The notes: a model not told the origin generated them from the letters alone. A stretch of DNA of 64,000 bases from Citrobacter sp. 18056 (GCA_902706235.1 CACSJR010000005.1:62001-126000); one strand, 5' to 3'. Positions 1 through 10,690 are shown, numbered from the stretch's first letter. Made by a program: numbers and translations.

Positions 1-468
1 CAGCAGCGGCTGCGGCTTGCCGTTGGCGTTGCACGGCGTGCCCCATTCCCGGCAGCAGGCGTCGTACAGCCAGTCGCGCGCGGCGACGATCAGCGTTTCA
101 GCCAGATGACTCAACTGCTGCAAACTGTGTTCAGTGGAAATAAGAGAAAGCGCCTGCGCCCAGGCAATGCGCACCATCACGCGACGGCGGAACAGGCGCA
201 GCTCGCGCATCAGGCTATTTTCATCGCTGACGTTCGCCAGCGCGTCCTGCAACCAGGCGGCGTAATGCTGCCATTCATCGGCCTGTGGCGGTGTATTCTC
301 CAGCTCGCTAAGCCATGCTGGATACACGACCAGGCTTTGGCTGATAAAATCGCTGAAGGTCATTGCCGCCTGCGCCTGCGGGGTAAGGGCGTCGGAAGGG
401 AAATCTGTCGGCAGTCGGTCGACCACCGTCTGCCAGTGCTGCTGTAACTGCAAAGAAAACGGCGTCAT
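1..468 (-). CDS. glnE: Glutamine synthetase adenylyltransferase GlnE, N-terminal part (runs off window)
   Basis: This is the first 156 codons of the bifunctional enzyme that adenylylates and de-adenylylates glutamine synthetase in response to PII. The frame is open from the ATG at 468 to the window edge. The protein begins [15 protein letters not shown] and contains [24 protein letters not shown] and [14 protein letters not shown], which closely match E. coli GlnE. A GAGG ribosome site lies about 8 bases before the start. It follows ygiF on the same strand after 15 bases, as in E. coli, so the two are probably co-transcribed. The catalytic nucleotidyltransferase motifs lie outside the window. 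Confidence 0.95.
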   Translation of the reverse strand, partial: MTPFSLQLQQHWQTVVDRLPTDFPSDALTPQAQAAMTFSDFISQSLVVYPAWLSELENTPPQADEWQHYAAWLQDALANVSDENSLMRELRLFRRRVMVRIAWAQALSLISTEHSLQQLSHLAETLIVAARDWLYDACCREWGTPCNANGKPQPLL

Positions 469-483
469 GACTACCTCGTTTCG

Positions 484-1398
484 CTATCGTCCGGTGACCA
501 GAAAAGCCGTCAGCATCAGTTTGGCTTGCGCAATTTGCGGTTTAAATGCCGCATCCTTTGCGCTGGTTGCTGCGGAAATCGCGTCGCCAATTTGCGCCAT
601 TTGTTCAGAAGCCATCTCGTGTTCGGATTGCAGGCTGGTGCGAATAAATTCCACTGCTTTCAACACTTCGGTTTTGGCTTTCGCATTACCACGCAGCCAT
701 AGCTCTTCGTGATACTGCCAGTGGGCCAGCGCCGCTTCGAGCGCCGCGTTACCATGGTCAGTGAAATCAGTCTTTTTCATGGCACGTTCGGCATTACCCG
801 CCGCCAGATGATAGCCGCGCGCCGCTTTGCTCAGACTGCCCTGACGCAGCACGCCTGCAGAAAGCAGCTGTTCTGCCACTTCAAGAATGTCTTCTACATT
901 ACCGTGCAGCAGTTCCAGTTCCAGCTCGCAAATCGGCTCCTGGTGGCGTCCGGCTTTAACGTCGCCCAAATCCAGCGCCAGTTCGATGCGGCTCTGATTG
1001 TGATTCACCAGCCATTTTTCGCGATAAAAATCGGTGCTGAACAGCGGGTTCACCTGCGAGGCGAGTTCTGGCGGCAGCGTACCCTCAGGCCAGACTTCAG
1101 CGGGCAGTTTTTCCAGCGCCAGTTCGGCTTTATCAAGATCAATGTTGTATTCCGGGCGCGAATGCAAACCGCCCACCACCTTCCCGGCGATTTTCATCGT
1201 CATTTCATAGCGACCGTTATGGCCACGGATCCGCAGCCCCATATCGTGGCGGCGCAGCCAATTATCGGCGGTTTCGTAGTAAATATTGAGGAGTTGAGCA
1301 GCTGGAACATGCTCCGCGGAGAGGGCGTTGAGCTGGGTGCGCAGCGTCTTGACGCCGTCCTGCTCAACGATGAACTTCAATTCGATTTCCTGATCCAT
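484..1398 (-). CDS. ygiF: Inorganic triphosphatase YgiF, C-terminally shortened
   Basis: YgiF hydrolyses inorganic triphosphate. The N-terminal CYTH domain (about residues 1-200) is intact: the ExExK signature reads EIELK at residues 4-8, followed by RIRG and the acidic CELELEL strand. The C-terminal CHAD domain starts near residue 215 (ALAHWQYHEELWLRGN) but the protein stops at 304 residues, against 433 in E. coli, ending AKLMLTAFLVTGR. The glnE start follows 15 bases later, so the missing 130 or so codons have been removed cleanly and no leftover CHAD sequence remains. Phosphatase activity is probably kept; any CHAD-dependent polyphosphate-related function is probably lost or altered. Confidence 0.9.
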   Translation of the reverse strand: MDQEIELKFIVEQDGVKTLRTQLNALSAEHVPAAQLLNIYYETADNWLRRHDMGLRIRGHNGRYEMTMKIAGKVVGGLHSRPEYNIDLDKAELALEKLPAEVWPEGTLPPELASQVNPLFSTDFYREKWLVNHNQSRIELALDLGDVKAGRHQEPICELELELLHGNVEDILEVAEQLLSAGVLRQGSLSKAARGYHLAAGNAERAMKKTDFTDHGNAALEAALAHWQYHEELWLRGNAKAKTEVLKAVEFIRTSLQSEHEMASEQMAQIGDAISAATSAKDAAFKPQIAQAKLMLTAFLVTGR

Positions 1399-1597
1399 GA
1401 CTGATTTCTTATGGTTGCATTGCCTGGATTGAACATTACGCCGAACTTCCGCGCATCTTTTTTGTCAGTAGAGTGTATTTCGCGGTACTTTCCCATGCAA
1501 CGTCCTCCTGGAGGATTCCGATTGCCGGAGAATGCCTGGCATCGTCAGACTGATGCCATTACTATCGATTCACTTTATGACAATAACGAATGACCTG

Positions 1598-2218
1598 ATG
1601 CCTAAATTACGCCTGATTGGATTAACTTTATTTGCACTTAGCGTTTCCGCCGTGGTTCACGCTGAAGAAACACGTTACGTCTCTGACGAACTGAACACCT
1701 GGGTCCGCAGTGGCCCTGGCGATAACTATCGCCTTGCCGGTACCGTTACCGCAGGTGAAGCCGTCACCCTGCTGCAAACCAACGACGCCACCCAATATGG
1801 CCAGGTTCGCGACAGCAACGGGCGTACCGCATGGATCCCGTTAAAAGAGCTGACCAGCGAGCCGAGCTTTAAAACGCGCGTGCCGGATCTCGAAAGCCAG
1901 GTCAAAACGCTGACCGATAAGCTGACCAACATTGATACCACCTGGAATCAACGCACTGCAGATATGCAGAAGAAAGTTGCCGAGAGCGACGGCGTGATTA
2001 ACGGGCTGAAAGACCAAAATCAGAAGCTGAAAAATGAGCTCATCGTGGCGCAGAAAAAGGTGAGTGCCGCCAATCTGCAGCTGGATGACAAACAGCGCAC
2101 CATCATTATGCAGTGGTTTATGTACGGCGGCGGCGTGTTGGGCGTGGGTCTGATCCTTGGCCTGGTTCTGCCACGTCTGGTGCCGAGCCGCAAACGCAAA
2201 GATCGCTGGATGAACTAA
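1598..2218 (+). CDS. ygiM: SH3-domain membrane protein YgiM (HtrG)
   Basis: This is a 206-residue envelope protein of the TIGR04211 SH3/coiled-coil family. I chose the ATG at 1598 because MPKLRLIGLTL begins the E. coli protein, although the frame is open from 1532. There is a signal peptide ending VHAEE, a bacterial SH3 domain (about residues 25-85, YVSDELNTWVRSGPGDNYR), a coiled coil (about 95-165), and one C-terminal membrane helix (about 172-192) before a basic tail RKRKDRW. It is divergent from ygiF and lies 80 bases upstream of cca, as in E. coli. Its precise role is unknown. Confidence 0.93.
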   Translation: MPKLRLIGLTLFALSVSAVVHAEETRYVSDELNTWVRSGPGDNYRLAGTVTAGEAVTLLQTNDATQYGQVRDSNGRTAWIPLKELTSEPSFKTRVPDLESQVKTLTDKLTNIDTTWNQRTADMQKKVAESDGVINGLKDQNQKLKNELIVAQKKVSAANLQLDDKQRTIIMQWFMYGGGVLGVGLILGLVLPRLVPSRKRKDRWMN

Positions 2219-2298
2219 CGCCCCACGGCGGCCCGATTAGCCATCTCCTCTACACTTACGTATTATCGTCGGATAAACAGTGAGAGGAGAAGGTTGGC

Positions 2299-3537
2299 GT
2301 GAAGACATATCTGGTCGGTGGTGCAGTTCGCGATGCGTTGTTAGGCCTGCCGGTCAAAGACAAAGATTGGGTCGTTGTCGGCGCCACACCGCAGCAAATG
2401 CTCGACGCGGGCTACCAGCAGGTAGGTCGCGACTTCCCTGTTTTTCTCCATCCGAAATCCCACCAAGAATACGCCCTGGCTCGCACCGAGCGAAAATCAG
2501 GTTCCGGTTACACCGGTTTTACCTGCTATGCCGCACCAGACGTAACCCTTGAACAAGATTTACTGCGCCGCGACCTGACCGTTAACGCCCTCGCCCAGGA
2601 CGATAACGGCGAGATTGTCGACCCGTATAACGGCCAACAGGACCTGCAAAACCGCCTGCTGCGCCACGTTTCCCCGGCGTTCAGTGAAGACCCTTTGCGC
2701 GTCCTGCGCGTCGCCCGTTTCGCTGCCCGCTATGCCCATTTAAGCTTCCGCATTGCCGATGAAACGATGGCGCTGATGCGCGACATGACCGCCGCTGGTG
2801 AGCTTGAACACCTCACGCCGGAACGCGTGTGGAAGGAAACCGAAAATGCACTCGGGACGCATAACCCACAGGTTTATTTCCAGACCCTGCGCGACTGCGG
2901 CGCGTTGAAAGTGCTATTCCCGGAAATCGATGCGCTGTACGGCGTACCTGCGCCGGCCAAATGGCATCCTGAAATCGACACGGGCGTACATACCCTGATG
3001 ACGCTGACGATGGCTGCGATGCTGACACCCGCGCTGGACGTGCGTTTCGCCACGCTGTGCCATGATTTGGGCAAAGGATTAACGCCGAGAGAACTCTGGC
3101 CTCGTCATCATGGTCACGGTCCGGCTGGCGTTAAACTTGTGGAGCAGCTCTGCACGCGTCTGCGCGTGCCGAATGAAATGCGCGATCTCGCGAAACTGGT
3201 GGCAGAATTCCACGACCTGATCCACACCCTGCCTATCCTCAAACCGGTGACGCTGGTGAAGCTGTTTGATTCCATCGATGCCTGGCGAAAACCGCAGCGC
3301 GTGACGCAGCTGGCGCTGACCAGCGAAGCCGACGTGCGCGGACGTACCGGGTTTGAAGCCTGTGATTATTCGCAAGGACGTTTACTGCATGAAGCGTGGG
3401 AAGCGGCAAAAGCGGTGCCGACCAAACCGGTCATTGACGCCGGCTTTAAAGGGCCAGAAGTGCGGGAGGAACTGACGCGACGCAGGATAGAGGCCGTCGC
3501 GCAGTGGAAGGAAAAACGCTGCCCGCAGGTTACATAA
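2299..3537 (+). CDS. cca: Multifunctional CCA-adding enzyme
   Basis: This class II tRNA nucleotidyltransferase adds or repairs the 3' CCA of tRNAs. It has 412 residues, the same as E. coli. The start is a GTG at 2299 preceded by GAGAGGAGAAGG. The nucleotidyltransferase core shows [10 protein letters not shown] (about residues 8-17) and RRDLTVNA; the C-terminal HD phosphohydrolase domain shows LCHDLGKG (about 252-259), typical of the gamma-proteobacterial enzyme with 2',3'-cyclic phosphodiesterase activity. Its last 8 bases overlap the end of the convergent uppP gene. Confidence 0.97.
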   Translation: MKTYLVGGAVRDALLGLPVKDKDWVVVGATPQQMLDAGYQQVGRDFPVFLHPKSHQEYALARTERKSGSGYTGFTCYAAPDVTLEQDLLRRDLTVNALAQDDNGEIVDPYNGQQDLQNRLLRHVSPAFSEDPLRVLRVARFAARYAHLSFRIADETMALMRDMTAAGELEHLTPERVWKETENALGTHNPQVYFQTLRDCGALKVLFPEIDALYGVPAPAKWHPEIDTGVHTLMTLTMAAMLTPALDVRFATLCHDLGKGLTPRELWPRHHGHGPAGVKLVEQLCTRLRVPNEMRDLAKLVAEFHDLIHTLPILKPVTLVKLFDSIDAWRKPQRVTQLALTSEADVRGRTGFEACDYSQGRLLHEAWEAAKAVPTKPVIDAGFKGPEVREELTRRRIEAVAQWKEKRCPQVT

Positions 3538-4351
3538 ACACTGCGTAAACCGCGGCCGCGACGATAAAGCGGTAGATGGCGAATGGAATGAAAGTGATGC
3601 GTTTGATGATATGCAGGAACGCTTTGATAGCGATCAGTGCGACCACAAACGCTGTCACGAAGCCCACGGCAAACATCGGAATGTCCGAGCTGCTCAGGAA
3701 TCCGATGCTTTTGTACAGATCAAGCGCCGTGGCTCCCATCATCATTGGCACTGCCAGCAGGAAGGAAAACTCCGCCGCCGCATAGCGGCTGATGCCCAGC
3801 AGCATCCCGCCCGCAATGGTTGAACCCGAGCGAGAGAAGCCCGGCCACAGCGCCAGACACTGGAAGCAACCCACCAGAAACGCCTGACGATAAGTCATAT
3901 CATCCAGACCCGCAGTGCGCGGCTCTTTCGGTTTAAAGACCTCGGCCATAATCAGCAATATGCCGCCGACAATCAGCGCGTACATCACGTTAACCGGGTT
4001 GAACAAAGACTTGATGAGATCGTGTAACACCAGGCCCAGTACCACCGCCGGGAACATCGCCAACAGCACGTGAATGAGCGATAGACGCCCGGAGCCTTCG
4101 CCTTCATGGACCGGCGGACGACCAAAATGAATGCCGATCAGGCCAAACAGACGACGCCAGAACATCACCACAACAGCGAGGATCGATCCTAACTGGATAA
4201 CCACCTCAAACGTATTTGCCGTTTCGCCTTCGAAGCCCAGCAGGTGGCCGACGATAATCATGTGGCCGGTACTGGAAACGGGTAAAAACTCCGTCAGTCC
4301 TTCGACAACACCCAGGATGGCCGCTATCAGCAGCGAGTGCATATCGCTCAT
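3530..4351 (-). CDS. uppP: Undecaprenyl-diphosphatase UppP (BacA)
   Basis: This integral inner-membrane enzyme dephosphorylates undecaprenyl pyrophosphate and so recycles the lipid carrier for peptidoglycan; extra dosage gives bacitracin resistance. It has 273 residues and about eight hydrophobic segments. The two family motifs are present: the N-terminal [19 protein letters not shown] (about residues 15-33) carrying the catalytic glutamates and serine, and the second [10 protein letters not shown] (about 170-179) with the key arginine. It is convergent with cca and co-directional with folB. Confidence 0.97.
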   Translation of the reverse strand: MSDMHSLLIAAILGVVEGLTEFLPVSSTGHMIIVGHLLGFEGETANTFEVVIQLGSILAVVVMFWRRLFGLIGIHFGRPPVHEGEGSGRLSLIHVLLAMFPAVVLGLVLHDLIKSLFNPVNVMYALIVGGILLIMAEVFKPKEPRTAGLDDMTYRQAFLVGCFQCLALWPGFSRSGSTIAGGMLLGISRYAAAEFSFLLAVPMMMGATALDLYKSIGFLSSSDIPMFAVGFVTAFVVALIAIKAFLHIIKRITFIPFAIYRFIVAAAVYAVFM

Positions 4352-4449
4352 TAATAAACCCTTAAATAATAGAAAAAAAGAAGCTGAAAATTGGAACCAG
4401 CTTTAAGACATATGTATCGGCGTTTCGTTTAACCTGGATGAATCTATTC

Positions 4450-4812
4450 TTACGCTTTCGGATTAGCGCCACGCTCAATGATGACCCCAACGTTGGCCGC
4501 GCGCGCCACGGCGCCGGGTTTGCTCAGTTTGATGCGCACCCACGGCGAGTTAAAGCGCGTCAGAAGGATTTCAGCGACTTCCTCCGCCACGCGTTCCACC
4601 AGCGCGAAACGTCCCCCTTCAACGTGCGCAATGACCGCTTCGCTAATATCGGCGTAGCTCAGACAATCATTAACATCATCGCTGGCGGCAGATTTACGGT
4701 TGTCCCACGCCATTTCGATATCGAACATCAGCTTCTGTTCAATGGTCTGTTCCCAGTCATAAACACCAATTGTGGTGATGACCGAAAGTTGCTCTATAAA
4801 TACAATATCCAT
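4450..4812 (-). CDS. folB: Dihydroneopterin aldolase FolB
   Basis: FolB converts 7,8-dihydroneopterin to 6-hydroxymethyl-7,8-dihydropterin and glycolaldehyde in folate synthesis. I placed the start at 4812 ([11 protein letters not shown]), giving 120 residues; the open frame upstream to 4905 does not fit the family. The T-fold sequence shows [10 protein letters not shown] near residue 13, a conserved glutamate at about residue 22, and [11 protein letters not shown] in the middle. It is divergent from plsY with about 107 bases between them. Confidence 0.95.
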   Translation of the reverse strand: MDIVFIEQLSVITTIGVYDWEQTIEQKLMFDIEMAWDNRKSAASDDVNDCLSYADISEAVIAHVEGGRFALVERVAEEVAEILLTRFNSPWVRIKLSKPGAVARAANVGVIIERGANPKA

Positions 4813-4919
4813 CACGCCCCGCCTGCTTTTTGTCCGTGCCGGATACCACTTCCGGCAAAATATGCGTATTATCCACAGATGAAGAGAATACCGATACATT
4901 TTCAAAACGGAACAGCGTT

Positions 4920-5534
4920 ATGAGTGCAATCGAGCCTGGAATGGTCTTCCTTGCCTATCTTTGCGGCTCAATTTCCAGCGCCATTCTGGTCTGCCGCATC
5001 GCGGGTCTGCCTGACCCACGCGTAAGCGGTTCCGGTAATCCCGGAGCGACCAACGTTTTACGAATTGGCGGCAAGGGAGCAGCCGTAGCAGTACTGATCT
5101 TCGACATCCTCAAAGGCATGTTGCCGACCTGGGGTGCCTGGGCGTTGGGTTTCACCCCATTCTGGCTCGGCCTCGTCGCCATTGCAGCGTGCCTCGGCCA
5201 CATTTGGCCCATCTTCTTCGGATTCCGCGGCGGGAAAGGCGTGGCCACGGCTTTCGGTGCGATTGCGCCCATCGGCTGGGATCTCACCGGCGTGATGGCG
5301 GGCACCTGGCTGCTGACTATTTTGCTGAGCGGCTATTCGTCGCTGGGCGCTATCGTCAGCGCACTGGTGGCCCCGTTCTACGTGTGGTGGTTTATGCCAC
5401 AGTACACCTTCCCGGTTTCTATGCTCTCGTGCCTGATCCTGCTACGCCATCATGACAACATCCAGCGTTTATGGCGTCGTCAGGAAACCAAAATCTGGGC
5501 GCGCCTGAAGCGAAAGAATAAACCGCAGAATTAG
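4920..5534 (+). CDS. plsY: Glycerol-3-phosphate acyltransferase PlsY (YgiH)
   Basis: PlsY is the membrane enzyme that transfers acyl groups from acyl-phosphate to glycerol-3-phosphate, the first step of phospholipid synthesis. I used the ATG at 4920 ([17 protein letters not shown]), which gives 204 residues, near the E. coli length. The three conserved motifs are seen: [11 protein letters not shown] (about residues 36-46), [18 protein letters not shown] (about 96-113) and the C-terminal RHHDNI. Five or so membrane helices are evident. In E. coli the next genes are ttdRABT; here they are replaced by the urease operon. Confidence 0.96.
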   Translation: MSAIEPGMVFLAYLCGSISSAILVCRIAGLPDPRVSGSGNPGATNVLRIGGKGAAVAVLIFDILKGMLPTWGAWALGFTPFWLGLVAIAACLGHIWPIFFGFRGGKGVATAFGAIAPIGWDLTGVMAGTWLLTILLSGYSSLGAIVSALVAPFYVWWFMPQYTFPVSMLSCLILLRHHDNIQRLWRRQETKIWARLKRKNKPQN

Positions 5535-5540
5535 CACTTC

Positions 5541-5563
5541 CCTCGCCGCCGTTCGGGCGGCGA
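5541..5563 (+). terminator. GC-rich hairpin after plsY
   Basis: A nearly perfect stem, CTCGCCGCC with GGCGGCGA around a short loop, lies just past the plsY stop. There is no clear T run after it, so it may be a weak or factor-assisted terminator. Further along, a TATAAT hexamer at 5574-5579 has no convincing -35 partner and could contribute to a urease promoter. Confidence 0.4.
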
Positions 5564-5676
5564 CATCCATGATTATAATTCCTTAACATCATAAGCGTTT
5601 CCTATGACCGCGAAGTACCCCAGTTGATCCATACTCATTAGCGTCTGATTAATCACGCAATTGCAGGGGTGCCACT

Positions 5677-6501
5677 GTGTCTGGCGCGGAACGGGAGAGT
5701 GAAAAAACGGGCTGGCACGCCACGCTTGCCCTGCGGTTTTGCCACACGCCGGAGAAAACGGTACTGGCCTCTGCACGTCATTTCGGTCCATTGACCGTAC
5801 AACGCCCTTTCTATCCTGAAGGCACCACCTGCCATCTTTATCTGCTGCACCCGCCCGGTGGTATTGTCGGCGGCGATACCCTGGATATCAGCGTCACCCT
5901 CGAACCCGACACCCATACACTTATCACCATGCCCGGTGCCAGCAAGTTTTATCGCAGCCACGGCCCACAGGCGCGGCTGAATCAGCGTTTTGAGTTGGCG
6001 GAAAACGCCATTCTGGAGTGGCTGCCGCAGGACACCCTCTTTTTTCCCGGGGCGAACGCCACGTTACACAGCGTGTTTCATTTGCAGGAAGGCGCGCGCC
6101 TGCTGGCCTGGGAGCTATATTGCCTGGGGCGGCCGGTTATCGGCGAAACGTTCAGTCATGGTGAGATAACCAACCGGCTTGAAATGTGGAAGAACGGTTC
6201 GCCGCTGCTGATTGAGCGCCTGCATCTTACTGATGGTGACCTGAGCGCCGTGGCAGAAAAGCCGTGGATTGGCAGCCTGCTGTTTTATCCCGCCAATGAA
6301 ACCATGCTCGATGGGGTGCGCGAGTCCCTCACGCCGCTCGACGCTTTTGCCGGCGCCACGCTGGTCGACGGCCTGCTGGCGATACGTTTTTTATCGCACG
6401 ATAACCTGATTTGCCAGCGCGCGATGCGTGAAATCTGGCAGGCACTGCGCCCGCAGCTGCTGAACAAATCCCCTTTATTCCCCCGAATCTGGCTGACCTG
6501 A
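5677..6501 (+). CDS. ureD: Urease accessory protein UreD
   Basis: UreD binds urease apoprotein and, with UreF and UreG, delivers nickel to the active site. I read a GTG start at 5677 with AGGGG upstream, giving 274 residues, the usual enterobacterial length. Signature stretches are FGPLTVQRPFYPEG, HPPGGIVGGD, MPGASKFYRS and GANATLHS, which align with Klebsiella UreD. It opens a seven-gene operon on the + strand. No UreR-type activator gene is next to it, so control must be constitutive or by a distant regulator such as a nitrogen-control factor. Confidence 0.93.
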   Translation: MSGAERESEKTGWHATLALRFCHTPEKTVLASARHFGPLTVQRPFYPEGTTCHLYLLHPPGGIVGGDTLDISVTLEPDTHTLITMPGASKFYRSHGPQARLNQRFELAENAILEWLPQDTLFFPGANATLHSVFHLQEGARLLAWELYCLGRPVIGETFSHGEITNRLEMWKNGSPLLIERLHLTDGDLSAVAEKPWIGSLLFYPANETMLDGVRESLTPLDAFAGATLVDGLLAIRFLSHDNLICQRAMREIWQALRPQLLNKSPLFPRIWLT

Positions 6502-6510
6502 GAGAACGCT

Positions 6511-6813
6511 ATGGAACTGACGCCCAGAGAAAAAGACAAGCTGCTGCTGTTTACCGCGGCTCTGGTGGCGGAACGCCGCCTCGCCCGCGGCGTGAAGCTC
6601 AATTATCCCGAATCGGTGGCGCTGATTAGCGCTTTCATAATGGAAGGTGCGCGCGACGGCAAAACCGTGGCATCGCTAATGGAAGACGGCCGCCACGTGC
6701 TGACCCGCTCCCAGGTGATGGAAGGCGTACCGGAGATGATCCCCGATATTCAGGTGGAAGCGACATTTCCGGACGGCTCCAAACTGGTCACCGTCCATAA
6801 CCCGATACTCTGA
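6511..6813 (+). CDS. ureA: Urease gamma subunit UreA
   Basis: This is the smallest structural subunit of the nickel urease (UreA3-UreB3-UreC3). It has exactly 100 residues, as in Klebsiella, beginning [17 protein letters not shown] and containing the conserved [10 protein letters not shown] and [21 protein letters not shown]. It follows ureD after 9 bases and precedes ureB after 10 bases. Confidence 0.97.
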   Translation: MELTPREKDKLLLFTAALVAERRLARGVKLNYPESVALISAFIMEGARDGKTVASLMEDGRHVLTRSQVMEGVPEMIPDIQVEATFPDGSKLVTVHNPIL

Positions 6814-6823
6814 GGACACCGCG

Positions 6824-7141
6824 ATGATCCCCGGTGAATACAAGATCCAGAGCGGCAACATCGCCCTGAACGTAGGCCGTGAAACGCGTAAAACCGTCGT
6901 CGAAAACCACGGCGACCGCCCGATCCAGGTCGGATCGCACTACCACTTTTACGAAGTGAACCCTGCGCTGAAATTCGACCGGGAAGTGTGTAAAGGCTTT
7001 CGGCTGAACATCGCGGCGGGCACCGCTGTACGCTTTGAGCCGGGCCAAAAACGTGAAGTCGAACTGGTGGCTGTCGCTGGCGATAAGCGCATCTTCGGCT
7101 TTCGTGGCGAGGTGATGGGCGAACTGGAGACAAAATCATGA
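6824..7141 (+). CDS. ureB: Urease beta subunit UreB
   Basis: This is the second structural subunit, 105 residues, beginning [16 protein letters not shown]. Conserved stretches include [19 protein letters not shown] and the [12 protein letters not shown] strand. Its stop codon overlaps the ureC start (ATGA at 7138-7141), so the two are translationally coupled. Confidence 0.97.
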   Translation: MIPGEYKIQSGNIALNVGRETRKTVVENHGDRPIQVGSHYHFYEVNPALKFDREVCKGFRLNIAAGTAVRFEPGQKREVELVAVAGDKRIFGFRGEVMGELETKS

Positions 7142-8841
7142 CCGAAATTTCCCGTCAGGCGTATGCCGACATGTTTGGCCCCACCACCGGCGACAAAGTA
7201 CGACTGGCCGACACCGAGCTGTGGATTGAAGTGGAAAACGACTTCACCACCTACGGCGAAGAGGTCAAATTCGGCGGCGGCAAAGTCATTCGCGATGGCA
7301 TGGGCCAGGGGCAAATGGTCGGCGAAGATTGCGTCGATCTGGTACTGACCAACGCGCTGATCGTCGATCACTGGGGGATCGTTAAAGCCGATATCGGCGT
7401 GAAAAACGGGAGGATCTTCGCCGTCGGCAAAGCCGGTAACCCGGATATTCAGCCCAACGTTACGATCCCGATTGGCGTGGGCACCGAAGTGATCGCCGCC
7501 GAAGGTAAAATCGTCACCGCAGGCGGCGTCGACACCCATATTCACTGGATTTGCCCACAGCAGGCGGAAGAAGCGCTGGTCTCCGGCGTGACCACCATGA
7601 TCGGCGGCGGCACCGGCCCGGCTGCGGGTACCAACGCCACAACCTGCACACCGGGACCGTGGTATATCAGCCGCATGTTGCAAGCTATTGACAGCCTGCC
7701 GGTAAATATCGGCCTGCTCGGCAAAGGCAACGGCTCGACCCCGGAGACGCTGCGCGAGCAGGTTGCGGCAGGCGTTATCGGCCTGAAAATTCACGAAGAC
7801 TGGGGTGCAACTCCCGCCGCTATCGACTGTTCGCTGACTGTTGCCGAGGAGATGGATATTCAGGTGGCGCTGCATAGCGATACGCTGAACGAATCCGGTT
7901 TTGTCGAAGATACTCTGGCGGCGATTGGCGACCGCACCATCCACACATTTCATACCGAAGGCGCGGGCGGCGGCCATGCGCCGGACATCATCACCGCCTG
8001 CGCGCATCCGAACATTCTGCCCTCGTCCACCAACCCGACGCTGCCGTTCACCGTTAACACCATCGACGAGCATCTGGATATGCTGATGGTTTGCCATCAC
8101 CTGTCGCCGGATATCGCCGAAGATGTGGCCTTTGCCGAATCGCGCATTCGCCGAGAAACCATTGCCGCCGAAGACGTGCTGCACGACCTCGGCGCCTTTT
8201 CTCTGACCTCATCCGACTCTCAGGCGATGGGCCGCGTGGGCGAAGTGATTTTACGCACCTGGCAGGTGGCGCACCGGATGAAGGTGCAGCGCGGCGCGCT
8301 GGAAGAGGAACGGGGCGATAACGATAACGTCCGCGTGAAGCGCTATATCGCCAAGTACACCATCAACCCGGCGCTGACCCACGGCATTGCACATGAAGTC
8401 GGATCCATCGAAGCCGGAAAAATGGCAGATCTGGTGCTGTGGTCACCGGCTTTCTTTGGCGTGAAACCCGCCGCTATCGTTAAAGGCGGGATGATTGTGA
8501 TGGCCCCGATGGGCGACATCAACGCCTCAATTCCCACGCCGCAGCCGGTGCATTACCGCCCGATGTTTGGCTCGCTCGGCGCGGCTCGCCATCACTGTCG
8601 CCTGACGTTTCTTTCCCAGGCGGCACTCGATAACAACGTGCCGCAGCTGCTGGGCTTAAAAAGCCAGACCGCAGTGGTGAAAGGCTGCCGAACGGTGAAG
8701 AAAGCCGACATGGTCCACAACAGCCTGCAGCCCAATATCACCGTCGATGCCCAGACTTATGAAGTGCGGATCGACGGGAAACTTATCACCAGCGAGCCAG
8801 CGGACGTGCTGCCGATGGCACAACGCTATTTTCTGTTTTAA
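7138..8841 (+). CDS. ureC: Urease alpha (catalytic) subunit UreC
   Basis: This subunit hydrolyses urea to ammonia and carbamate at a dinickel centre. It has 567 residues, identical in length to Klebsiella UreC, so family numbering applies. His134 and His136 (VDTHIHW) are counted directly. The carbamylated lysine lies in GLKIHEDWG, further ligands in ALHSDT and [15 protein letters not shown], the flap Cys-His in MVCHHL, and the aspartate ligand in [10 protein letters not shown]. All catalytic residues are therefore present and the enzyme should be active when loaded with nickel. Confidence 0.98.
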   Translation: MTEISRQAYADMFGPTTGDKVRLADTELWIEVENDFTTYGEEVKFGGGKVIRDGMGQGQMVGEDCVDLVLTNALIVDHWGIVKADIGVKNGRIFAVGKAGNPDIQPNVTIPIGVGTEVIAAEGKIVTAGGVDTHIHWICPQQAEEALVSGVTTMIGGGTGPAAGTNATTCTPGPWYISRMLQAIDSLPVNIGLLGKGNGSTPETLREQVAAGVIGLKIHEDWGATPAAIDCSLTVAEEMDIQVALHSDTLNESGFVEDTLAAIGDRTIHTFHTEGAGGGHAPDIITACAHPNILPSSTNPTLPFTVNTIDEHLDMLMVCHHLSPDIAEDVAFAESRIRRETIAAEDVLHDLGAFSLTSSDSQAMGRVGEVILRTWQVAHRMKVQRGALEEERGDNDNVRVKRYIAKYTINPALTHGIAHEVGSIEAGKMADLVLWSPAFFGVKPAAIVKGGMIVMAPMGDINASIPTPQPVHYRPMFGSLGAARHHCRLTFLSQAALDNNVPQLLGLKSQTAVVKGCRTVKKADMVHNSLQPNITVDAQTYEVRIDGKLITSEPADVLPMAQRYFLF

Positions 8842-8850
8842 GGAGTAACG

Positions 8851-9324
8851 ATGCTGTATCTGACTCAGCGTGTCGATCACGCTCATCAACTGACTGCCAG
8901 CGTTACGCTGCCGATTGATGTGCGGGTCAAAAGCCGCGCCAAAGTGACGCTCAGCGACGGACGTGAAGCCGGGTTGATGCTGCCTCGCGGCCTGCTGCTG
9001 CGTGGCGGCGATATCCTGGCCAGCGAAGACGGCAGCGAATGTATCGAAGTGATTGCCGCCGATGAGGGCGTATCAGTGGTGCGCTGCGATGATTCATTCC
9101 AGCTCGCTAAAGCCTGTTATCACCTCGGTAACCGTCACGTTCCGCTGCAAATCATGCCCGGCGAACTGCGTTTTCATCACGACCACGTACTCGACGACAT
9201 GCTGCGCCAGTTTGGCCTGTCCGTGACCTTTGCCCATCTGCCGTTCGAACCGGAAGCCGGGGCGTATACCAGCGAAGCGCAAGGTCATCACCACCATACC
9301 CACGCGCATTCGCACAGCCACTGA
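8851..9324 (+). CDS. ureE: Urease nickel metallochaperone UreE
   Basis: UreE collects nickel for urease maturation. It has 157 residues, with the peptide-binding N-terminal domain ([16 protein letters not shown]) and the metal-binding domain with [13 protein letters not shown] and HHDHVLDDM. It ends in a histidine-rich tail ([12 protein letters not shown]) like the Klebsiella protein, which stores extra nickel. It overlaps ureF by one base. Confidence 0.95.
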   Translation: MLYLTQRVDHAHQLTASVTLPIDVRVKSRAKVTLSDGREAGLMLPRGLLLRGGDILASEDGSECIEVIAADEGVSVVRCDDSFQLAKACYHLGNRHVPLQIMPGELRFHHDHVLDDMLRQFGLSVTFAHLPFEPEAGAYTSEAQGHHHHTHAHSHSH

Positions 9325-9998
9325 TGACGGATACCACGCAGCGACTGCGTTTATTACAACTGGCGAGCAGCAACCTGCCGGTGGGCGGTTACAGCTGGTC
9401 GCAAGGGCTGGAATGGGCGGTAGAGGCGGGCTGGATTGCCGATACCGCCGCCTTTGCCCACTGGCAAACGCAGCAAATGGAGCAGAGCTTTTTTCACGTC
9501 GACCTGCCGCTGTTCGCCCGGCTGTATCACGCCTGGGAACAGGATGACGTTGAGGCCGCCACGCGATGGACCGCATGGCTGCTGGCGTGCCGGGAAACGC
9601 GTGAACTGCGCGAAGAAGAACGTAATCGCGGCCAGGCGTTTACTCGCCTGCTGTACGACTGGCAGCCAGATTGCCCCGCCGAATGGCGTGGGCTGTTTAA
9701 CCAAAGTCAGTTGTGCGGCATGGCGTGGCTGGGAGTGCGCTGGGGTATCGAACTGCGAGAGCTGGCGCTGACGCTCGGCTACAGCTGGATTGAAAGCGCG
9801 GTGATGGCGGGCGTGAAGCTGGTGCCTTTCGGCCAGCAGGCCGCACAAAAATTGATTATGTCGCTCTGCGAGCAGTACGCCGCAGGCATTGAACGCGGGC
9901 TGAACTGCCCTGACGAATTTATGGGTTCGGCGACGCCGCTGTCGGCCATCGCCTCGGCGCGTCACGAAACCCAGTATTCCCGCATATTCCGTTCCTGA
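9324..9998 (+). CDS. ureF: Urease accessory protein UreF
   Basis: UreF is part of the UreD-UreF-UreG maturation complex and modulates the UreG GTPase. It has 224 residues and is mostly helical. The family signatures are [23 protein letters not shown] near the N-terminus, [11 protein letters not shown] in the middle and the C-terminal [23 protein letters not shown]. It sits 9 bases before ureG. Confidence 0.95.
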   Translation: MTDTTQRLRLLQLASSNLPVGGYSWSQGLEWAVEAGWIADTAAFAHWQTQQMEQSFFHVDLPLFARLYHAWEQDDVEAATRWTAWLLACRETRELREEERNRGQAFTRLLYDWQPDCPAEWRGLFNQSQLCGMAWLGVRWGIELRELALTLGYSWIESAVMAGVKLVPFGQQAAQKLIMSLCEQYAAGIERGLNCPDEFMGSATPLSAIASARHETQYSRIFRS

Positions 9999-10007
9999 GG
10001 AGAAGAT

Positions 10008-10625
10008 ATGGCAAGTTATAAACACCCTCTGCGTGTTGGCGTCGGCGGCCCGGTCGGCTCCGGTAAAACCGCCCTGCTGGAAGCGCTGTGTAAAGCGATG
10101 CGTGACACGTACCATCTGGCGGTGGTCACTAACGATATCTACACCAAAGAAGACCAGCGCATTCTCACCGAGGCGGGCGCACTGGAGCCGGACCGCATTG
10201 TCGGCGTCGAAACCGGCGGATGCCCACACACGGCGATCCGCGAAGACGCGTCGATGAATCTTGCGGCAGTGGAAGCGTTAAGCGAGAAATTCGGCAATCT
10301 TGAGATTATTTTCGTCGAAAGTGGCGGAGATAACCTCAGCGCGACCTTCAGCCCAGAACTGGCAGACCTGACGATTTACGTGATCGACGTCGCCGAAGGG
10401 GAAAAAATCCCGCGCAAAGGCGGGCCGGGGATCACCAAATCCGATTTTCTGGTGATCAATAAAACCGATCTTGCGCCGTACGTCGGGGCATCGCTAGAGG
10501 TAATGGAGCGTGATACCAACCGGATGCGCGGCGAGCGTCCGTGGACGTTCACCAACCTGAAAGCCGGGGATGGACTCGCGACGATCATCGCGTTTTTGGA
10601 AGATAAAGGAATGTTGAAAGCGTAA
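10008..10625 (+). CDS. ureG: Urease accessory GTPase UreG
   Basis: UreG is the SIMIBI-class GTPase that drives nickel insertion. It has 205 residues with a P-loop GPVGSGKT (residues 14-21), the metal-binding Cys-Pro-His motif at residues 72-74 ([11 protein letters not shown]) and the guanine-specificity motif NKTD. It is the last gene of the operon. No nickel permease (UreH, UreJ or HupE type) follows, so nickel uptake must come from elsewhere in the genome. Confidence 0.97.
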   Translation: MASYKHPLRVGVGGPVGSGKTALLEALCKAMRDTYHLAVVTNDIYTKEDQRILTEAGALEPDRIVGVETGGCPHTAIREDASMNLAAVEALSEKFGNLEIIFVESGGDNLSATFSPELADLTIYVIDVAEGEKIPRKGGPGITKSDFLVINKTDLAPYVGASLEVMERDTNRMRGERPWTFTNLKAGDGLATIIAFLEDKGMLKA

Positions 10626-10690
10626 CGGATGTTGGTTGCCCGGCGGCGCTCGGGGAGTTGCAGGCCCGGTAAGCATTGCGCCACCGGGCA
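10626..10690. repeat. REP-type palindromic element
   Basis: The convergent gap between ureG and tsaD holds inverted copies of a GCCCGG(C/T)GGCGC-like core (TTGCCCGGCGGCGC and the mirror GCGCCACCGGGCA) separated by GCAGGCCCGGTAAGC. This is the typical enterobacterial repetitive extragenic palindrome layout seen several more times in the window. Confidence 0.75.

Noticed and set aside
6949-8184. 411-codon open frame antisense to ureB/ureC
   Set aside because: It lies opposite a strongly conserved urease gene; its length follows from codon bias of the sense strand and the product resembles no protein.
9354-10229. 291-codon open frame antisense to ureF/ureG
   Set aside because: It is a shadow of the urease accessory genes with no independent support.
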